Positions 19,986 to 31,138 of a DNA stretch of 64,000 bases are shown piece after piece. Where the stretch lies: NCBI RefSeq assembly GCF_900094925.1, contig NZ_FMAY01000003.1:248001-312000 (forward strand), read 5' to 3'. Every line of letters begins with the position of its first letter. Position 1 is the first letter of the stretch. The notes beneath the pieces are model-generated. The model was given only the letters and a program-made list of their open reading frames with translations. It was not told the origin of the DNA and ran no database searches. The stretch is from Kosakonia oryzendophytica. Its GTDB lineage: Bacteria > Pseudomonadota > Gammaproteobacteria > Enterobacterales > Enterobacteriaceae. Both the position numbers and the translations under genes were made by a program.

Positions 19986-22663
19986 TGTTTTTCTCCCTTT
20001 TCCTGCTCCGTTGCTGCTTTTGGCGGCAGCGGCGAAAAATAACCGACAATCAACACCAGCACGGCTACGCCAATAAAGGCAATCGCCCGTGCCAGTCCAC
20101 CGCCACCAGCGCTGTCCACCAGCATCAATTTGAGCAGCACGACACCGAGCAAAACGCCGCCGCACAACCACTGCCGACGGCTGGAATGACGCGTAGCGTG
20201 GATCATCACCACCAGCGCTATCAACATCCAGAACAGAGCGAAACAGGTCTGGATCAAGCGAGACTGCCACAAACTGCCTGCATCCCACGTCACGTTTCCG
20301 TAGCAGGCCAGCGCGCGCAATAAGGCGCCATTGAGCCACCAGAAAGCCAGCGCCGCAATCGCCCACGGGCGTGCTCGCCATACCTGTGGCACCCACGCTG
20401 AATAATGTGTTTCAGCAAAGCGGCTATAGATCCACAACCCCAGCAACGCAAAAGCGGCACCCTCTTCCAATGGGTTGATAAGTGGCAGGTACGCCAGTTC
20501 CCGTACCACGCCGTCCCCCAGGTTGGCATAAAGCAAGTACCCTAACAGCAGCGGGATCAGTGGTAACAGCGCCAACGCGCCATACAACACAGGCCAGACG
20601 CGCACCGGCCACCTCTCTCTTCGGATCGCCGCCATCACCAGCACAATCACGATACCGCCCGCCGCCATCGGCAAACCGGCACGCCAGGGTTCAAAGCCCC
20701 AGCCAAGCGATCCGACAAACCACCACAGCTCGCTGCCCGCTGCCAGCAGCAACAGCCAGAACAGCGAAATATGCAGCCCTTGCGACAAACGCACAGGCAC
20801 CATTTCGCTATCCCGGTACAGCAGAATGAGCGCCGAAGGCAGCGCAACGCACCAGGCCAGGTTTTGCCATCCGCCCGCCAGAATATGCCCCTGCACGGTA
20901 ATCTGATACAGCAGCGCCATCACCATCGCGGGCCACAGCAACCAGAGGGCATAGCCCAGCTCTGACCAGCGCAAACGCTGTTGCGCCGCTCGCCACAGCC
21001 AGACGGATGCAGACAACAGCGCCAACACCACAAACGCGGCATGCGCATCGGCAACCAGCATCCGTTTCGCCGCACCACCCAGAGCAATGATCCAGAACAG
21101 AATGCCGCCCGCCAGCAACAACCAGCTGACTTCGCGCCGTATACCGCGCCACAACAGCGCCCCCGCCAGCCAGCAGCCGCTCAGTACAGCGAAAATCATC
21201 AGTACCGAGAGCGCAGGCAGACCATCCGCCGCAGCCCACAGCGCACTGAACAACGCCAGTAACAATAAGGCCGTACCGCTGTAGCTCATGCGTCGCTGGT
21301 TCTGCTGCACGCCAAGCCATATGATCCCCAGCCCTTCCAGCGCCCAGGCCATGGATGTCCAGCGCGCCGACAGCGCCAGCGGAATCGCCAGCGTGGCAAA
21401 CGCGCCGCCCAGCGCCAGCGCTGCCAGTACCAGCGGTTTCGCCGTTGTCGGATAACGCTTCAGTGCCAGTGAAGCCAGCGCGAGGTAAAAGAGACCGAAA
21501 CCGAGGGCGCTAAAGGCCGGGCCGTAGGCCCAGTGTTGCGTGATAGCATACTGCATACCGAAGCCCGCCAACGGCGGCGCAAACAGCAATACGCCATCGA
21601 TAATACGTTCACCCCGCCGCTGCGCACGCAGGGATAACACCACGCTTAACACGCCGAAAATAACAATATTGGCCATCAGGAACAGTTGGCAGCTCAGGTA
21701 AAATTCCGGGCGATAACGCTGCATTCCCCACACACCGGCAACGCCGAAGGTGAAGAACATGCCCAGCAAATTCAGCTCACGCCAGTGCTGCCACAGGCTG
21801 ATGGCGAGAATGCCAACCGAAAGCAGTAAATAGAAAGAGAACAGCGCAATGTGGCTGCCGCCGCCGGTCGAGAGCAAGATCGGCGCAAGATAACCGCCCA
21901 GACTCGCTAACAGCGCCAGACTTAATGCTTTTTGCAATACCGCCAGCCCCACGCTCGCCGCGCAAATCACCAACAGCAGAACGAAAGCCAGCGTCATCGG
22001 CAGCATTTGCCACAGCCGGAATGCGCCAAACACGGTGAGATAGAGCGCACCAACCGCGCCCCCCTGCAAAATCAGGGCAAATACCGTCTGTTTATGACGT
22101 AAACGCCAGCCCAGCCCCAGCAGCACCATCGCCGCCAGCGCGACGCTGGCAAGGCGCAACTCCAGCGGGAAAAGCGAATACTCCACGGTATAACGCAGCA
22201 GAAAAGAGAGGCCGATAAACAGCAGCACAATCCCCAGTTTGGCCAGTGGATTGCCCTGCATAAACCAGCGAACCAGGGAAGAGACCAGCCCCCAGGAGGC
22301 GGTTTCGTTTTTAGGTGAGACCACGTCGGGTGATGCAACGGGCTCGATCTTAGCCACCGCAGGGCCGTCCACTTTACGGCCCCAGGGCGACACCGCCACC
22401 GGTTCACCAGTTTGCATAACCTCAACAGGTTCGCTAATGACAACAGCCTCGCTAACCGGCAACGGCTGCGCCGCAACAGGCGCAGGATCAATGTTGACCG
22501 GCGCATTGACCAACCGCTGTTCAAGCACACTCAGCCGCTGGCGCAACCGGGTGAGTTCATCCTGCGTGGCCACGCTGCGACGCCAGGCGGTGATTGCCAC
22601 AATCGGCACCACCACCAGCGCAAAAAACAGCACGACCGCGCCGAAGAATAAAAGACCATCCAT
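19982..22663 (-). CDS. DUF2339 polytopic membrane protein
   Basis: An 893-aa protein. It has an N-terminal membrane helix, then a coiled-coil stretch (DELTRLRQRLSVLEQRL, about residues 35-52), a proline-rich linker to about residue 125, and then a very large hydrophobic region with probably more than 20 membrane segments up to about 880. The C-terminus is short and charged. No catalytic motif is recognised. It lies 53 bases after malZ on the same strand and is coupled to the DUF3999 gene. This pair is absent from the corresponding K-12 locus. Function unknown; an envelope or transport role would be a guess. Confidence 0.85.
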   Translation of the reverse strand: MDGLLFFGAVVLFFALVVVPIVAITAWRRSVATQDELTRLRQRLSVLEQRLVNAPVNIDPAPVAAQPLPVSEAVVISEPVEVMQTGEPVAVSPWGRKVDGPAVAKIEPVASPDVVSPKNETASWGLVSSLVRWFMQGNPLAKLGIVLLFIGLSFLLRYTVEYSLFPLELRLASVALAAMVLLGLGWRLRHKQTVFALILQGGAVGALYLTVFGAFRLWQMLPMTLAFVLLLVICAASVGLAVLQKALSLALLASLGGYLAPILLSTGGGSHIALFSFYLLLSVGILAISLWQHWRELNLLGMFFTFGVAGVWGMQRYRPEFYLSCQLFLMANIVIFGVLSVVLSLRAQRRGERIIDGVLLFAPPLAGFGMQYAITQHWAYGPAFSALGFGLFYLALASLALKRYPTTAKPLVLAALALGGAFATLAIPLALSARWTSMAWALEGLGIIWLGVQQNQRRMSYSGTALLLLALFSALWAAADGLPALSVLMIFAVLSGCWLAGALLWRGIRREVSWLLLAGGILFWIIALGGAAKRMLVADAHAAFVVLALLSASVWLWRAAQQRLRWSELGYALWLLWPAMVMALLYQITVQGHILAGGWQNLAWCVALPSALILLYRDSEMVPVRLSQGLHISLFWLLLLAAGSELWWFVGSLGWGFEPWRAGLPMAAGGIVIVLVMAAIRRERWPVRVWPVLYGALALLPLIPLLLGYLLYANLGDGVVRELAYLPLINPLEEGAAFALLGLWIYSRFAETHYSAWVPQVWRARPWAIAALAFWWLNGALLRALACYGNVTWDAGSLWQSRLIQTCFALFWMLIALVVMIHATRHSSRRQWLCGGVLLGVVLLKLMLVDSAGGGGLARAIAFIGVAVLVLIVGYFSPLPPKAATEQEKGEKQ

Positions 22664-22716
22664 GTATTTCGCCTTCGCTAAAGGGGAGACGCAAAGCCCC
22701 CTTTTCGCGCTTCAGC

Positions 22717-24534
22717 TCAGGAGGCAGACCAAACAGAAGCGCTAATCGCCGGTAGCGTTAGCACATCATCCTGTAGCGTACCTGTACCTTCTTTAAGCCG
22801 CCAGTTTTTCCCGTGCAGCAGCGGTGAATCCTCCAGCACCACTTCACACGCTTCGCTGCGATTAATCGCCACCAGTACCCGCTGCTGCTGATAAACGCGC
22901 ACAAACACCAGCACGTTTTCCTGCGCATACACAACCTGACAACCGCCGTAGCGTAACGCCTGGCTACGGGCACGCAATTTCGCCATCCGTTGGTAGAGGG
23001 CAAGTAAGCGGGTATCCTGCCGTTTCTTGTCCCACGGAAAGGGTTTGCGGCAGAAGGGATCGTTTGCGCCATCGAGCCCGACTTCATCGCCATAGTAGAT
23101 GCAGGGTGTACCGGGCCAACTAAACAACCAGACCACCGCCAGTGGCATACGGGCGACATCGTTACCCAGAACCGTCTTAAAGCGCGGCGTATCATGGCTA
23201 TCGAGTTGATTGAACATGCGCAGTTGCTGTTGATGCGACAACCCGGCACGGTAGTTATCCATCCATGCCGCGCAACTTTGCGCATCCATTTTCTGGGGAT
23301 CATACGCGTTATCGGTATTTGCCAGGAACGCCCATACCGGCAGCGTAAAACCGCGGTAGTTCATCGCCGCGTCTTCAACATCCGCTTGCAGCCACTGACG
23401 TGCATCGCCAAAATGTTCGCCAACGATATACGCCTGCGGTTGGGTCTCTTTCGCCGACCGGGCAATACCGGCAACGTGCAGCAGATTATTACGCGCGCCG
23501 CCATCCTCCCCCAGCATATGCACCACATCCAGCCGCCAGCCATCCATGTGCCACGGCGCTTTTAGCCAGTGGCGAACGATGCTGTCCTCACCCTGATACA
23601 TTTCATCAACCAGCGTCGATGACTGGTAATCCAGCTTCGGCAAGCTCGGGTAACCCAGCCAGTCACGGGCGTGCCCCTGATCATCAAAGCTGAACCAGCT
23701 ACGCCAGCGAGAGTCCGGGTTATGGCAGGCGCCCCCCGTGCCGCGATTATGTCTGTCGAACCAGGCGTGAGAATCGCCGCTGTGATTAAACACACCGTCG
23801 AGGATCAACCGCATCCCCATGGCTTGGGTGTTGTGGCGCAAGCGCAGCAACGCCTGATCGCCACCAAACTGCGCATCAACATGGCGATAATCTTCCGTGT
23901 CATATTTATGTACGCTGGGTGCAACAAAGACCGGGTTAAGATAGAGTGCCGTCACGCCCAGCTTTTTCAGATACGGTAGCTTTTCGCTGATACCGTCCAG
24001 ATCGCCGCCATAAAAGGTGGATCCCCCGGCTTCTTCCGTCAGCGGATCGTCCCAGTCGCGCAATACGATCGGCTGGCCCGCGGCGTGATGGTAATAGACA
24101 TTATCCTGGTCGGCATCGCGCGTCTGGCTGCGGGCAAAACGATCCGGGAAGATCTGATAAAACACCTGGTCGGCCACCCATTGCGGGCCGTTATCCGGTA
24201 CATCCACTGCAAATTGCTCCAGCCGGGCGGGCGGAAAGCGGTTGAATCCCTGCGGGGTAAACCACAATTGCTTATCCTGCCACAACAGCTTAAAGCTGTA
24301 GCGGCGGCGCGGCTGCCCGCTCTTTAGATCCACCGCCGCCCGCCAGACGGTTACACCATTGCCGATGGTGTGACGTGCGCGATGCATCGCCAGCGGGGTT
24401 TCTTCATTATCGACTTCCACCCGTAGCGTTACCCGTGAGGGCAACGATGTCCCCGTCAGCCAGAGGGTGATAATGAGCTGGTCTTTGTGCTGTTTGACAA
24501 ACGGAACAACCGGCAGGTGCCATGCGTTCAACAT
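22717..24534 (-). CDS. malZ: Maltodextrin glucosidase
   Basis: A 605-aa cytoplasmic GH13 enzyme that releases glucose from the reducing end of maltodextrins. An N-terminal beta domain (about 1-115) precedes the TIM barrel. The catalytic residues are D336 in GWRLD (nucleophile), E373 in VGEHF (acid/base) and D448 in LDSHD. The ATG at 24534 gives [15 protein letters not shown] as in E. coli; an upstream in-frame ATG adds 41 basic residues with no counterpart. In E. coli it belongs to the MalT regulon; I could not identify a clear MalT box by eye. Confidence 0.95.
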   Translation of the reverse strand: MLNAWHLPVVPFVKQHKDQLIITLWLTGTSLPSRVTLRVEVDNEETPLAMHRARHTIGNGVTVWRAAVDLKSGQPRRRYSFKLLWQDKQLWFTPQGFNRFPPARLEQFAVDVPDNGPQWVADQVFYQIFPDRFARSQTRDADQDNVYYHHAAGQPIVLRDWDDPLTEEAGGSTFYGGDLDGISEKLPYLKKLGVTALYLNPVFVAPSVHKYDTEDYRHVDAQFGGDQALLRLRHNTQAMGMRLILDGVFNHSGDSHAWFDRHNRGTGGACHNPDSRWRSWFSFDDQGHARDWLGYPSLPKLDYQSSTLVDEMYQGEDSIVRHWLKAPWHMDGWRLDVVHMLGEDGGARNNLLHVAGIARSAKETQPQAYIVGEHFGDARQWLQADVEDAAMNYRGFTLPVWAFLANTDNAYDPQKMDAQSCAAWMDNYRAGLSHQQQLRMFNQLDSHDTPRFKTVLGNDVARMPLAVVWLFSWPGTPCIYYGDEVGLDGANDPFCRKPFPWDKKRQDTRLLALYQRMAKLRARSQALRYGGCQVVYAQENVLVFVRVYQQQRVLVAINRSEACEVVLEDSPLLHGKNWRLKEGTGTLQDDVLTLPAISASVWSAS

Positions 24535-24723
24535 TAACAATCCCCTTCGTTCAAAATGACGCCACTTTTTCACAGCCCTTGCCGTCTCGCCTCCTTCTTT
24601 CGCTTTTTTTCCGGGGGTGAGAGACGGGGCGCAGATGTGATCTGACGGGATATTCACCGGGCATTTGCGTGAGTTTTTTCACGCCCGCTTCGTGCCGATG
24701 CCCGAAGTCTCGCCTCTGGCGGG

Positions 24724-24741
24724 TTTTTATACTGATAAAAA
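24724..24741. promoter_or_regulatory. AT-rich perfect inverted repeat before the 2-hydroxyacid dehydrogenase gene
   Basis: TTTTTAT-ACTG-ATAAAAA, two perfect seven-base arms, 25 bases upstream of the dehydrogenase start. It could be an operator or part of the promoter; the binding factor is unknown. Confidence 0.35.
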
Positions 24742-24765
24742 CTATAGCGTGATAAGAGAGCGATC

Positions 24766-25704
24766 ATGAGTAAACCGGAAATCCTCGTCATCAGTGAAAT
24801 CCCTCCGCCGATGATCGATACCCTGCAACAGCATTTTGTGGTGTATCAATACTGGCAACCCGGTGCAGAAGCGGTGGTGCGCGAACGCGGGCACGTTATC
24901 CGCGGAGCATTAACCCGCGCGGCAAAAGGCATCAGCACGGCGTTGATCGGGCAGCTTCCGGCGCTGGAAGTCATTAGTGGTTTCGGTGTTGGCGTCGATG
25001 CCACCGACCTCGATACCTGCCGCAGCCGTGGCATTCACGTGAGCAATACGCCCGATGTCCTTAACGAATGCGTGGCGGATACCGGACTGGCGTTGATGCT
25101 GGCGGTAACGCGTAAAATTTGCGCCGCCGATCGTTTTGCTCGGGCAGGTGAATGGGAGCATGCCGCCTTTCCCGGTGCGTGGAAAATGAGCGGTAAGCGC
25201 TGTGGTATCGTCGGGATGGGCAACATTGGCCATGATGTCGCCGCACGCGCTGCCGCATTCCGGATGCCGATTCACTACTTCAGCCCCCGTGAGGCGCGCA
25301 ACCGCCAGTGGCAACGTCATGATTCCCTTGTCAGTCTGGCAAACGCGGTGGATTTTCTGGTATTGACCCTGCCGGGCGGTGCGAAGACGCACCATATTAT
25401 CAACCGCGAGGTACTGGAAGCGCTGGGGCCGGAGGGCATTCTGGTGAATATCGCGCGCGGCAGTGTGGTGGACACAGAGGCGTTAATTGCAGTGTTACAG
25501 GAAGGGAAACTGCGCGGCGCCGGGCTGGATGTGTTCGAGCAGGAACCGCATATCCCGCCCGCGCTGCGCGATTTACAGAATGTGGTGTTGCTGCCGCACA
25601 TCGCCAGCAACACGGCGGAAACACGCCAGGCGATGGCAGATCTCACCATCAATAACCTGGTCAGTTATTTTACTGACGGGAGAGTATTAACCCCGGTCGT
25701 GTAA
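24766..25704 (+). CDS. D-isomer specific 2-hydroxyacid dehydrogenase
   Basis: A 312-aa NAD(P)-dependent reductase of the glyoxylate/hydroxypyruvate reductase type. The dinucleotide motif GIVGMGNIG is at residues 147-155, and the catalytic triad is R231 (NIARGSVVD), E260 (DVFEQEP) and H278 (LLPHIAS). An arginine at 175 just after the second Rossmann strand (YFSPR) hints at NADPH preference, but this is inference. K-12 has no gene between malZ and proY. It is divergent from malZ and convergent with proY. The exact substrate cannot be read from the sequence. Confidence 0.88.
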   Translation: MSKPEILVISEIPPPMIDTLQQHFVVYQYWQPGAEAVVRERGHVIRGALTRAAKGISTALIGQLPALEVISGFGVGVDATDLDTCRSRGIHVSNTPDVLNECVADTGLALMLAVTRKICAADRFARAGEWEHAAFPGAWKMSGKRCGIVGMGNIGHDVAARAAAFRMPIHYFSPREARNRQWQRHDSLVSLANAVDFLVLTLPGGAKTHHIINREVLEALGPEGILVNIARGSVVDTEALIAVLQEGKLRGAGLDVFEQEPHIPPALRDLQNVVLLPHIASNTAETRQAMADLTINNLVSYFTDGRVLTPVV

Positions 25705-25766
25705 ACCCGCTTTGTGTACCGGCCTTATGCCCGCTGGCGCGTTGCTTCGCGGGCTTGTTTCGACAA

Positions 25767-27119
25767 TTACGCGTTACGGCGTTTAAATGCCCAGCCAATC
25801 AGCAGCAGCACAATCCACGCGAACCCCACGTACAACGAGATGCGGGTTTCCGGGTGCCAACCAATCAGCGCGATGATAAAGACCAGGAAAATCAGACCAA
25901 CAACGGTGGTTGCCACCCCGCCCGGAACTTTAAACTTCAGCGCACGGACTTCGTCAGCCGACAGACGGCGACGGAAGCCTATCTGCGACAGCAAAATCAT
26001 GATCCATACCCATACTGTGGCGAAGGTTGCCAGTGAGGCGATCACCAGGAAAACGTTCTCCGGCATGATGTAGTTAAGATATACCGCCAGCAACAGCGCG
26101 ATAGTCATCACCATCACTGTCACCCAGGGGATCCCGCGGCGCGACGTTTTGGCGAACATCTTCGGTGCACTGCCCTGCTCAGCCATCCCGTGCAGCATAC
26201 GTCCCACGCCAAACACATCGCTGTTAATCGCCGAAAGCGAGGCAGTGAGCACCACAAAATTCAGGATACCGGCAGCAAAAGTAATACCCATATGCTGGAA
26301 GGTCAGTACAAACGGGCTTCCGTCAGTGCCTACCTGGTTCCACGGGTAAATAGACATGATCACAAACAGCGTACCGACGTAAAACACCAGAATACGCATC
26401 GGTACCGAGTTGATAGCGCGCGGAATCGATGTCTCCGGATCTTTCGCTTCCCCGGCGGTGATACCGATAATCTCGATGCCGCCATAGGCGAACATCACCA
26501 TTTGCAGCGCCATCACCGTACCCAGCCAACCATTACTGAAGAAACCGCCATGGCTCCATAAATTGCTGATCCCGGTTGGCTGCCCGCCGTTGCCGATCCC
26601 CCAGATAATGATGCCGAAACCGGCCACGATCATGATGATAATGGTGGCAACTTTAAAGAAGGAGAACCAGAACTCCAGTTCGCCGAAGACCTTGACGCTC
26701 ATCAGGTTGATGGCGCAGATAAGCAGCACCACACTCAGCACCCAAATCCAGTGCGGCACAGTCGGGAACCAGACGCCCATGTAAATACCAAACGCGGTGA
26801 CATCGGCAATGGCGACAATGAGGATTTCAAAGCAGTACGTCCAGCCGGTGATATAGCCTGCCAGCGGACCGAGGTTTTCCTGAGCGTAACGAGAAAAGGA
26901 GCTGGCGGAGGGGTTGTGCACAGACATCTCGCCCAGTGCGCGCATAATGATATACGCAGCCACACCACCAATAATGTAGGCCAGCAACACGCTTGGGCCA
27001 GCCATCTTGATTGCATCTGCGGAGCCGTAAAACAGGCCGGTGCCAATTGCCGAACCCAGCGCCATAAAGCGAATGTGTCGGGTGCTTAGCCCACGCTTCA
27101 GCTTATTAGTACTTTCCAT
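25767..27119 (-). CDS. proY: Proline-specific permease ProY
   Basis: A 450-aa amino-acid permease of the APC family (AAT subfamily) with twelve predicted membrane segments. It opens with [26 protein letters not shown], the subfamily signature. In Salmonella and E. coli ProY is a cryptic proline carrier. The ATG at 27119 aligns with the K-12 start; an ATG 15 bases upstream is also possible but has no ribosome site. The C-terminus is shorter than in K-12. It lies downstream of brnQ, behind a terminator-like hairpin. Confidence 0.93.
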   Translation of the reverse strand: MESTNKLKRGLSTRHIRFMALGSAIGTGLFYGSADAIKMAGPSVLLAYIIGGVAAYIIMRALGEMSVHNPSASSFSRYAQENLGPLAGYITGWTYCFEILIVAIADVTAFGIYMGVWFPTVPHWIWVLSVVLLICAINLMSVKVFGELEFWFSFFKVATIIIMIVAGFGIIIWGIGNGGQPTGISNLWSHGGFFSNGWLGTVMALQMVMFAYGGIEIIGITAGEAKDPETSIPRAINSVPMRILVFYVGTLFVIMSIYPWNQVGTDGSPFVLTFQHMGITFAAGILNFVVLTASLSAINSDVFGVGRMLHGMAEQGSAPKMFAKTSRRGIPWVTVMVMTIALLLAVYLNYIMPENVFLVIASLATFATVWVWIMILLSQIGFRRRLSADEVRALKFKVPGGVATTVVGLIFLVFIIALIGWHPETRISLYVGFAWIVLLLIGWAFKRRNA

Positions 27120-27154
27120 CATTTCCACTGCCATTATTCAACACAAAAATAAAA

Positions 27155-27181
27155 AACCACGGAGTGCGCTACTCCGTGGTT
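27155..27181 (-). terminator. Terminator between brnQ and proY
   Basis: Perfect 10-bp stem AACCACGGAG / CTCCGTGGTT with a seven-base loop, followed in the minus direction by TTTTATTTTTG. It probably ends most brnQ transcripts and limits readthrough into proY. Confidence 0.85.
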
Positions 27182-27201
27182 AAAAGCCGTGTATGCCGCG
27201 A

Positions 27202-28521
27202 TTAATGGGCGCTGGAAGTAACCTGCCGACCTGCAGCACGATCCCAGACTGCCGCCAGAACCACCATCACCAGGCTTGGCATCAGCCAGGCCAGTCCCTG
27301 TTCCGCCAGCGGCAATCGCTGGGTCCAGGCCGGAAGGTGTTCTGCAAACGCAGACGCTTTCACGCCGTCAAGGATACCAAAAAGCAGACTAATAAACATG
27401 GCCGGTGCAATAACGCGTGTGGAACTGTTCCATAAAGAGCGGGTAAAGCTCAGCACCACCAGTACGATGCACGGCGGGTAGATCATGGTCAGCACCGGAA
27501 TGGAAATCTGAATCAGATGGCTCAGCCCCAGGTTGGAGACCGCCATGGAGAAGATGCCCAGAATAAAAACCAGCGTGCGGTAAGAGAGCGGCAGATACTG
27601 CGCAAAGAACTCCGCACAAGCGCAGGTCAGGCCAACCGCCGTCACCAGACAAGCAATAAAAATCAACGCGGCCAGCAGCAAACTGCCTGCTCCGCCGAAG
27701 GTATGCTGAACATAAGCATGCAGAATGGCCGCGCCGTTAGCCGACTGCTCAACCAGCGCAGAACTGTCGGAACCGAGACGGAACAGCGCCAGGTAGAGCA
27801 GCGTCAGCCCTGCGCCTGCCATCAGCCCCGCCCACACCGTATAACGGGTCAGCAAACGGGCTTCGGTGACGCCACGCGAACGCGCGGCATTGACAATAAC
27901 GATGCCAAACACCATGGCCCCCAGTGTATCCATGGTCAGATAGCCATTGACGAAACCGTTAGAGAACGGCGCAGTCTGGTAGGCTTCCAGCGCATGGCTG
28001 ATAGGGCCGGCAGGCCAGATAATCGCGGCAATGGCGAGAATGGTCAGCGCGATAATTTTCAGCGGCGCAAGAAAATTGCCTACGGTATCCAGCAGTTTGC
28101 CCGGATAGAGGGAGATCAGGATCACCAGAGAAAAATAGATCACGCTGTAAATCAGCAACGGGATTGCGCCCTCCCCGGTCAGCGGCGCGATACCCACTTC
28201 AAACGACACCGTCGCCGTACGCGGCGTGGCAAACAACGGCCCAACCGCCAGGTAGCACACCGTCGCCAGCAAGACGCCCGCCACTTTACCAATCGGCGAA
28301 CTCAGGCTATCTACGCCACCGCCGACTTTCGCCAGAGCAACTACGGTAAGCACCGGTAAGCCCACAGCGGTGATCAGAAATCCCAGCGCCGCCGTCCAGA
28401 CGTGTTCACCGGCCTGCAAACCAACCATGGGAGGGAAAATGATGTTACCTGCGCCGACGAAGAGGGCAAATGTCATAAAGCCCAGAGCAACAATGTCGCG
28501 TGGTTTTAAGTGATGGGTCAT
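27202..28521 (-). CDS. brnQ: Branched-chain amino acid transport system II carrier protein
   Basis: A 439-aa sodium-coupled LIVCS-family symporter for leucine, isoleucine and valine, with about twelve membrane segments. It begins [30 protein letters not shown]-like and is the same length as E. coli BrnQ. It lies 3' of phoR on the same strand, but a 409-base spacer indicates its own promoter. Confidence 0.96.
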   Translation of the reverse strand: MTHHLKPRDIVALGFMTFALFVGAGNIIFPPMVGLQAGEHVWTAALGFLITAVGLPVLTVVALAKVGGGVDSLSSPIGKVAGVLLATVCYLAVGPLFATPRTATVSFEVGIAPLTGEGAIPLLIYSVIYFSLVILISLYPGKLLDTVGNFLAPLKIIALTILAIAAIIWPAGPISHALEAYQTAPFSNGFVNGYLTMDTLGAMVFGIVIVNAARSRGVTEARLLTRYTVWAGLMAGAGLTLLYLALFRLGSDSSALVEQSANGAAILHAYVQHTFGGAGSLLLAALIFIACLVTAVGLTCACAEFFAQYLPLSYRTLVFILGIFSMAVSNLGLSHLIQISIPVLTMIYPPCIVLVVLSFTRSLWNSSTRVIAPAMFISLLFGILDGVKASAFAEHLPAWTQRLPLAEQGLAWLMPSLVMVVLAAVWDRAAGRQVTSSAH

Positions 28522-28930
28522 ATTTTTTTTACTGCCTGTGGATGTGGTGTCGTAAAAATGATGTTTTTTTCGCCTTTCCAGACCGGACGATACCGCGCCA
28601 ATGTCGCGGAAAGTCAGCGGGAAATGCTCTATGCATTGCGTAGCGAAGAATAGTTTTTCGATTTACCACGCAAATACAGTTGGTCTGACAATATACGGGG
28701 CGCAATTTAAACGCTTATAACGTTTAAAGGCAAGGTGGGATCGCAAAACCAGATGCTTATACTGCCTATGAAATTAATAGCAGTTAATAACTCCAATTAT
28801 AAGAAAAACACATGGCTGATCATGCGAACAAAAAAGCAGCATCCGTACAAAATACGTTTCAGGGGGAAGAAAACATCGGAATAAGCGGCCTGGTAACAGA
28901 GGCCGCTGGAAAGATAAGCTGACAGCCGCG
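28522..28930. other. Spacer between phoR and brnQ with a perfect inverted repeat
   Basis: No convincing gene is present in these 409 bases. The main structure is TTTAAACG-N7-CGTTTAAA at 28706-28728. Read on the minus strand it overlaps TATAAG, a plausible -10 for brnQ, so it could be an operator. A hairpin GCCGCG/CGCGGC at 28925-28942 covers the phoR stop codon. Confidence 0.4.
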
Positions 28931-30229
28931 TCAGGACGCGGCTTTTTTGGCAACCAGACGTTCCGGCAGAACAAAGCTAAAGCGCGTTCCCTTGCCGGGA
29001 GTACTGACAATTTCGAGGCGGCTTTCGTGGTGATTTACCGCATGTTTCACGATCGCCAGCCCCAGGCCGCTACCGCCGGTCTGCCGGGAGCGGGCTTTAT
29101 CCACACGATAGAAACGCTCAGTGAGACGAGGAATGTGCTCGGCGGCGATGCCGGGACCGTTATCTTCAACGCTGAACTCCGCCCCCAGCGGCACACGCTG
29201 CCAACGCACGGTAATCTGCGTTCCTGCTGGCGTGTGGTTCACGGCGTTATAGACCAGGTTGGAAATCGCGCTGCGCAGTTGCTCTTCATTACCCAGTACT
29301 TTCAGCGCGCTATCGACCTCAAAATGGAAGTGATGCTTTTGCTGGCTCAGGGTTTGCGCTTCCCGCTCCACGACCCGCAGCATCATTGGCACATCAATGG
29401 TTTCGTTGGGCGGCAAGGTCGGTGCAGCCTCAATCTTCGAGAGCGTCAGTAACTGACGCACCAGCCCCTCCATCCGCGAGGTTTGTTCGCGCATGGTGTG
29501 CAGCGCTTTCTCCCGCGGTGCGCCTTCGAGCGTCTGCTCCTGCATCATCTCCAGATAGCCCTGCAGCACCGTTAATGGCGTGCGCAATTCATGGCTGACG
29601 TTGGCAAAAAAGTTACGCCGCGCCCCTTCCAGTTGATGCATTTGCGTCACGTCACGCGCCACCAGCAGCAGGTGCTCCTCGCTGTAAGGCATCACGCGGA
29701 TCTCCAGGTGGCGACCGGAGTTAAGCACCAGATTCAGTGGTTTGCTAAATTCTTGTTTTTTAAGATACTGCGTAAATTCCGGATAGCGCAGCAGGTTAAG
29801 GATATTCTGCCCGCTATCGTCCGGCCAGCGCAAACCCAGCACCTGTTGCGCCAGGCCATTACACCAGAAAATCGCTCCCTCTTCGGTGGTGAGGATCACG
29901 GCGTCCGGCAGCGATTCCGCGCCGCTACGAAAGCGTTTAATCAGGCTTCCCAGCTCGCGACGGCGTTTTTTATTACGCATCTGCATCTGGTGCAGCCCGT
30001 ATAACAGCGGCTCCCAGCTTCCCTTTCCGGGCGGCGGAGTCATGCTTTTATCGACCCATAACCACCACGAAAGACGCAGTAAATTCCAGAAATGCCAGAT
30101 CAGCAACCCGGTTACAGCGGCTAACAAAAACCACGGCAGGTAACCAAACATGACGCCGAGAATCAAGGCGGGGATACAACAAAGGAGGAGCTCCAGCACC
30201 AGCCTTTTCCATGACAGCCGTTCCAGCAC
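28931..30229 (-). CDS. phoR: Phosphate regulon sensor kinase PhoR
   Basis: A 432-aa inner-membrane histidine kinase. Two membrane helices lie in residues 9-55 with almost no periplasmic loop, followed by a charged linker, a PAS domain (about 95-195), the phosphorylated histidine H213 in VSHELRTPL, and the HATPase domain with [10 protein letters not shown] and DNGPGI. It phosphorylates PhoB when phosphate is scarce, sensing the Pst/PhoU complex. It is 21 bases downstream of phoB, in one operon. Confidence 0.97.
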   Translation of the reverse strand: MLERLSWKRLVLELLLCCIPALILGVMFGYLPWFLLAAVTGLLIWHFWNLLRLSWWLWVDKSMTPPPGKGSWEPLLYGLHQMQMRNKKRRRELGSLIKRFRSGAESLPDAVILTTEEGAIFWCNGLAQQVLGLRWPDDSGQNILNLLRYPEFTQYLKKQEFSKPLNLVLNSGRHLEIRVMPYSEEHLLLVARDVTQMHQLEGARRNFFANVSHELRTPLTVLQGYLEMMQEQTLEGAPREKALHTMREQTSRMEGLVRQLLTLSKIEAAPTLPPNETIDVPMMLRVVEREAQTLSQQKHHFHFEVDSALKVLGNEEQLRSAISNLVYNAVNHTPAGTQITVRWQRVPLGAEFSVEDNGPGIAAEHIPRLTERFYRVDKARSRQTGGSGLGLAIVKHAVNHHESRLEIVSTPGKGTRFSFVLPERLVAKKAAS

Positions 30230-30250
30230 GCGTCACACTCCTGTTAAATA

Positions 30251-30940
30251 TCAGAAACGGGTCGAAAAACGGTATCCCGTGCCGCGCACTGTTTGCACCA
30301 TACGATCGTGGCCGCTGTGTTCCAGCGCTTTGCGCAGACGACGAATATGCACATCCACCGTCCGGTCTTCAACATACACATTGGTTCCCCATACGTGGTT
30401 CAACAGCTGTTCACGGCTATAAACGCGTTCCGGATGGGTCATAAAGAAGTGTAAGAGTTTAAACTCTGTCGGCCCCATATCCAGGGGATTTTCACCGGTC
30501 ATCACGCGATGAGAAGAAGGATCAAGGCTCAGGCCCTGCATTTCGATCACCTCTTCTACCGCCATCGGCGAAATGCGGCGCATCACCGCTTTAATACGCG
30601 CGACCAACTCTTTGGGTGAAAAAGGTTTGGTAATGTAGTCGTCGGCCCCGGTTTCCAGACCGCGTACGCGATCCTCTTCTTCGCCGCGCGCCGTCAGCAT
30701 CATGACCGGAATATCGCGGGTCATCGCTTCACGTTTGAGATGTTTAATAAACTGAATTCCGGAACCGCCAGGCAACATCCAGTCCAGTAAAACAAGATCG
30801 GGCCAGGGTTCATTAAGTTGGTTCACCGCACTGTCATAATCTTCAGCTTCCACCGGTTGAAAACCATTTTGTTCGAGCACGAAGCACACCATTTCCCGGA
30901 TTGGAGCTTCGTCTTCTACGACCAGAATTCGTCTCGCCAT
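30251..30940 (-). CDS. phoB: Phosphate regulon response regulator PhoB
   Basis: A 229-aa OmpR-family activator. The receiver domain has acidic residues E9/D10, phosphoacceptor D53 in LLDWMLP and K105 in DYITKPF; the winged helix occupies residues 125-229 and ends [12 protein letters not shown]. It activates the Pho regulon by binding Pho boxes with sigma-70. A Pho box lies in its own promoter, so it is autoregulated. Confidence 0.98.
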   Translation of the reverse strand: MARRILVVEDEAPIREMVCFVLEQNGFQPVEAEDYDSAVNQLNEPWPDLVLLDWMLPGGSGIQFIKHLKREAMTRDIPVMMLTARGEEEDRVRGLETGADDYITKPFSPKELVARIKAVMRRISPMAVEEVIEMQGLSLDPSSHRVMTGENPLDMGPTEFKLLHFFMTHPERVYSREQLLNHVWGTNVYVEDRTVDVHIRRLRKALEHSGHDRMVQTVRGTGYRFSTRF

Positions 30941-30985
30941 AATTTGCCCTGTCTTATTTAAGTCATCAATATATATAGCGGCGCC

Positions 30986-31017
30986 ATTATGCGTCAGTTT
31001 TGTGACAGATTTATGAA
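30986..31017 (-). promoter_or_regulatory. Pho box and -10 element of phoB
   Basis: On the minus strand two 11-base repeats, TTCATAAATCT and GTCACAAAACT (31017-30996), form the PhoB site, followed by the -10 hexamer CATAAT at 30991-30986. The arrangement is close to the known E. coli phoB promoter. Confidence 0.8.
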
Positions 31018-31138
31018 TAACATGACCGCCAGATGACCCCAGCGAGCGCTATATGACAGTCCCTATTTTCGCCAGGTTATGTCCCTCATCTGCTTAATGT
31101 TTATAATCTGCTTTATGCTTTTTTGCCACGGAACCGCT

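Noticed and set aside
24541-24610. MalT boxes upstream of malZ
   Set aside because: Only a loose GGAGG-containing match on the minus strand; not enough to call.
27517-28359. 280-codon plus-strand frame across brnQ
   Set aside because: Antisense to brnQ, with Arg/Gln-rich shadow composition.
28925-28942. Terminator at the end of phoR
   Set aside because: The GCCGCG/CGCGGC stem covers the phoR stop codon and the T-run lies on the wrong side for the phoR transcript.
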